A stretch of DNA of 64,000 bases. Origin: Oscheius dolichura (Eukaryota > Nematoda > Chromadorea > Rhabditida > Rhabditidae). Every line of letters starts with the position of its first letter. The first letter of the stretch is position 1. The DNA lies in NCBI GenBank assembly GCA_932521035.1, contig OW051493.1, positions 7,874,001 to 7,938,000 on the forward strand. Reading direction: 5' to 3'. The notes beneath the pieces were generated by a model. That model was not told the origin of the DNA. It saw only the letters and a program-made list of their open reading frames with translations, and did no database searches. Of the stretch, positions 61,701-64,000 are shown piece by piece. The translations under genes and the position numbers were made by a program.

Positions 61701-62585
61701 TCTATACGCTGCGGTCCTTTTTGCCCCCCAGGAAACGGTACCTCGAGAGAAAAGAGAGAAGAGAAGCCAGTAGTTACTAACTTTACACCCGGTGGCGAGT
61801 TAGGTAAGGGTGGAAAAAAAAGAGAACGGCCACCATCGCTCCCGCGCTCTCTCTCTCTCTCTACTCACAAACAATAGGCAGTCAGCAGCTGATTCTCTCG
61901 GTTTCTCTTCTCCTCTAGTTTTTTCCGTTCTCATCCATAAAATGGACATGTGACTGAAGAAGAGAGAGGTGAACCGTGCCCTTTCCTGTCCATTTTTATG
62001 ATTATGATTGGTCATTCTAGGGGCCCGGTGACCGTCTGAGAAAACTGTCCTGCTCACAGAGAATAATGGCTACTTCACCGAGGGAAAGGTGACAATGTTA
62101 TGGCCGGGGAGGGGTCCGATTAATGACCGACAAGATTTGAATTCTCGCAGGGGAGAAAGTCACAAAATGTCTCTCTCTGGTAAACACAATTGAAGCTTGA
62201 GAAGATATCGGACAAATATTTTGATCCTCACTGAAAATAGGCGAGAGCGCGCACCGCAGAATAGACAATAACAGTTTGCCCTACGGGCTTGCGCACACAC
62301 GTCATTCTTGTAACTATTCGGCTATTTTAAGGTCTTAGAAGGAAGAGGACGGGATACTGTAGAATGTTAAGATCCTACCTCAGGAGACAGTTCCGTCGTC
62401 GGAGAGAGGCGAGCCTTCTTGGTCTGTGAGGCTTCAGGAGAAGCCGGTGACGAGCCCCTCTTTCCATTGGACAGTGGGGGAGATGCCGAGGAGGCCGACG
62501 ACGGAGCCGATGAGGAAGGGGACAGTACGGGGACAACTTGCAACGGCTTCAGGGCATGTTGAAGCAATAAGGCAGCGGGATCCAT
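58716..62585 (-). CDS. TFAP2: AP-2 family transcription factor
   Basis: Five exons (62379-62585, 60500-60706, 59676-59995, 59458-59631, 58716-58836) join in phase to 342 residues. The N terminus is short and Ser/Pro-rich; I see no PPxY activation motif. The DNA-binding and dimerisation part begins [14 protein letters not shown], continues TKYPVTVGE and across the junction to [32 protein letters not shown] and [11 protein letters not shown], then [20 protein letters not shown]. These are hallmark AP-2 helix-span-helix sequences. AP-2 factors are developmental regulators in neurons, epidermis and, in worms, sleep-active neurons. Intron 1 (about 1.67 kb) contains a palindromic element at 61.15 kb. 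ATTTTCAG lies about 33 nt before the ATG. Confidence 0.93.
61149..61270. mobile_element. Palindromic element within AP-2 intron 1
   Basis: GTACACGATAGTCCGATC and TTGCACCCGTAAACTCTCGG on the left mirror CCGAGACTTTACGCGTGCAA on the right. The interior has TTTTGTAACAGTTTTGAATA and TGATCCTCC as in the 28.7 kb copy. Confidence 0.8.
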
Positions 62586-64000
62586 TATCTCTGTTTTTTC
62601 TATTTGAATTTGCTGAAAATCAATGGATTAGAAATGCTCAGAGCAAGGAAAGAACAAAGGAAGAGGACTGCCGGGTAAAGCGAAGGCAGTGGTCGCGTTC
62701 GTTCTACGACCATAGCCAGGGGATATAAGAGCAGGGGGCCGATATCCCAGGGATGGAGAGGGGAACAAAGGGGGCCGTGGCCACCCGATGATATGACCTG
62801 GAGCAGCGCCAAGGAGGGAGGGGATATTTGAAAATGTCTCTGTTAGTGCAAGAGCACTTTCCCACCCCCTAGGCGGAGAATAATGGGGGGTGGGGCAGAC
62901 TGTAAGCCAAGAGGAGGTCAATAAGACCAAAATGGGAAAAAGTACAAGTAGAGTCCCTTAATCTTTGGATCGGCGGGGACCCGCTTATCAAGAGAGCCGT
63001 TTTGAATTGAACCGCGCCCATGGGCATCCTTCCCGCGCATATGATCCCCTCAGTCGATAATTGGACACCCTCCTCCCGCTCTTTCCAGACTTTCAAAACC
63101 GACCCCGGGCAGTATATTTCAAAACCTGCGCATTTTCCCGGAGAGGCGGGAGTGAAAGGGCCTGACTGTGGCTGAGTGCGTGTGTGTCTCTGACCTTAGG
63201 CATACAGTAGCCCTCCGGTGTGAGAGGGGGTAAAAAGAACGCGTCTGCTACTGGTGGCCGGGAAGGGAGGAGAAGGGGCAAACATCTATTTGTTAGAAAG
63301 ATAAAGACGTACAGAGGGAAAAGGTTCAAATAGTTTTGTTAAACAAGGGAGGGGGGGGGGGCATGGAGAGTGAAGAGAGCATAAACCGTAAGGGGGTATA
63401 ACGGGAGAGAAAGACCATCCCTGCGGGGGATAGAGAGGTCAGGGCCTCCTCCTCCTGACAACTCGACGACCGTTACCTCTAGTCATGAGGTTTTTGGTAG
63501 GGGCTGCCGGGGGGTGGAGCCTGCCGCTGCGCTGCCCTCCGGGTTGCTGATGACGCCCGGCGGCCGACAGTTTTCGAGAGCGGCAGTCAGGGGACCGAGA
63601 GAGAGAGAGTGAGGGGGGACTCGGGGACGGGGGAGGGGGGCATTCTCTAGAATGGCTAGATTAAGATTACGGGGGCTGAAGGGGTGTGAGACTACTTATG
63701 GAAGGAACAGGTGAGCACATTGATTGATCCATCCGAACCCCACGGGCCAATGACCCGCCATGGAGGGGCGACAGAGACGAGAGTATGACGCGGAGGTAAA
63801 TAACTGATCGAGGTGGCAGATAGAGCGAAAGGGAGAGAACTGAGAGCGCGCGGTACCTCGGGGCAGGAGGCGGGAAAAACTACTCCATTTTAAATCCAAG
63901 AGAAGGCCGTACCTCTAAAGTTATCTCTTGAACTGTGGCGGGGATCTAAAGTTATGTGAATTGTAGCTCAATTTAAACAGGACAAAAAGAGGAATAAGAT
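62586..64000. other. Upstream of AP-2, no gene seen
   Basis: GC- and purine-rich DNA with a G run at about 63351-63360. Minus-strand open frames here (for example 62628-62930) lack domain or splice support. It presumably includes the AP-2 promoter region, but I cannot place specific sites. Confidence 0.5.

Overview
This window is animal nuclear DNA. It is intron-rich, most introns are only about 37-55 nt, and the genes are metazoan: mitochondrial DNA polymerase gamma, mitochondrial ClpP, TRAPPC5, V-ATPase subunit F, an AP-2 transcription factor, a neprilysin-type M13 peptidase and a cytochrome b561 protein. Nearly every start codon has a splice-acceptor-like AG within about 0-35 nt upstream. 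Two same-strand gene pairs have an AATAAA followed 85-125 nt later by such an acceptor. Together this suggests spliced-leader trans-splicing and operons, so a nematode or nematode-like worm is my best guess (inference; no species call).

Layout. From 1 to 14 kb the DNA is AT-rich and gene-dense. It holds a MATH-domain protein running off the left edge (-), TRAPPC5 then POLG (+, possible operon), an unidentified coding-like block (+), ATP6V1F then CLPP (-, possible operon), a secreted saposin-like protein (+) and a small secreted protein (-), the last two convergent. From 14 to 33 kb the DNA is less AT-rich and gene-poor. It holds two candidate small secreted-peptide genes (16.5 and 26 kb, -) and several copies of a short palindromic element. 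An 18-exon M13 metallopeptidase gene (-) spans 33.2-41.5 kb. From 41.5 to 53.4 kb the DNA is again sparse, with simple repeats, a near-perfect hairpin, a long inverted repeat, a tiny signal-peptide ORF and an ORF with a frame break. From 53.4 to 62.6 kb come a small membrane protein (+), a five-exon cytochrome b561 protein (+) and a five-exon AP-2 factor (-). I see no gene after 62.6 kb.

Most genes are housekeeping: mtDNA replication and mitochondrial proteolysis, vesicle tethering, proton pumping. The accessory part combines small secreted peptides with a membrane M13 peptidase, an enzyme class that often processes or degrades peptides; no direct link between them is shown. The items most worth a second look are the undescribed palindromic element family, the repeated-exon linker in POLG, the small secreted-peptide genes absent from simple ORF calls, the altered substrate-binding segment of the M13 enzyme, and three or four isolated one-nucleotide frame breaks that look like assembly errors.
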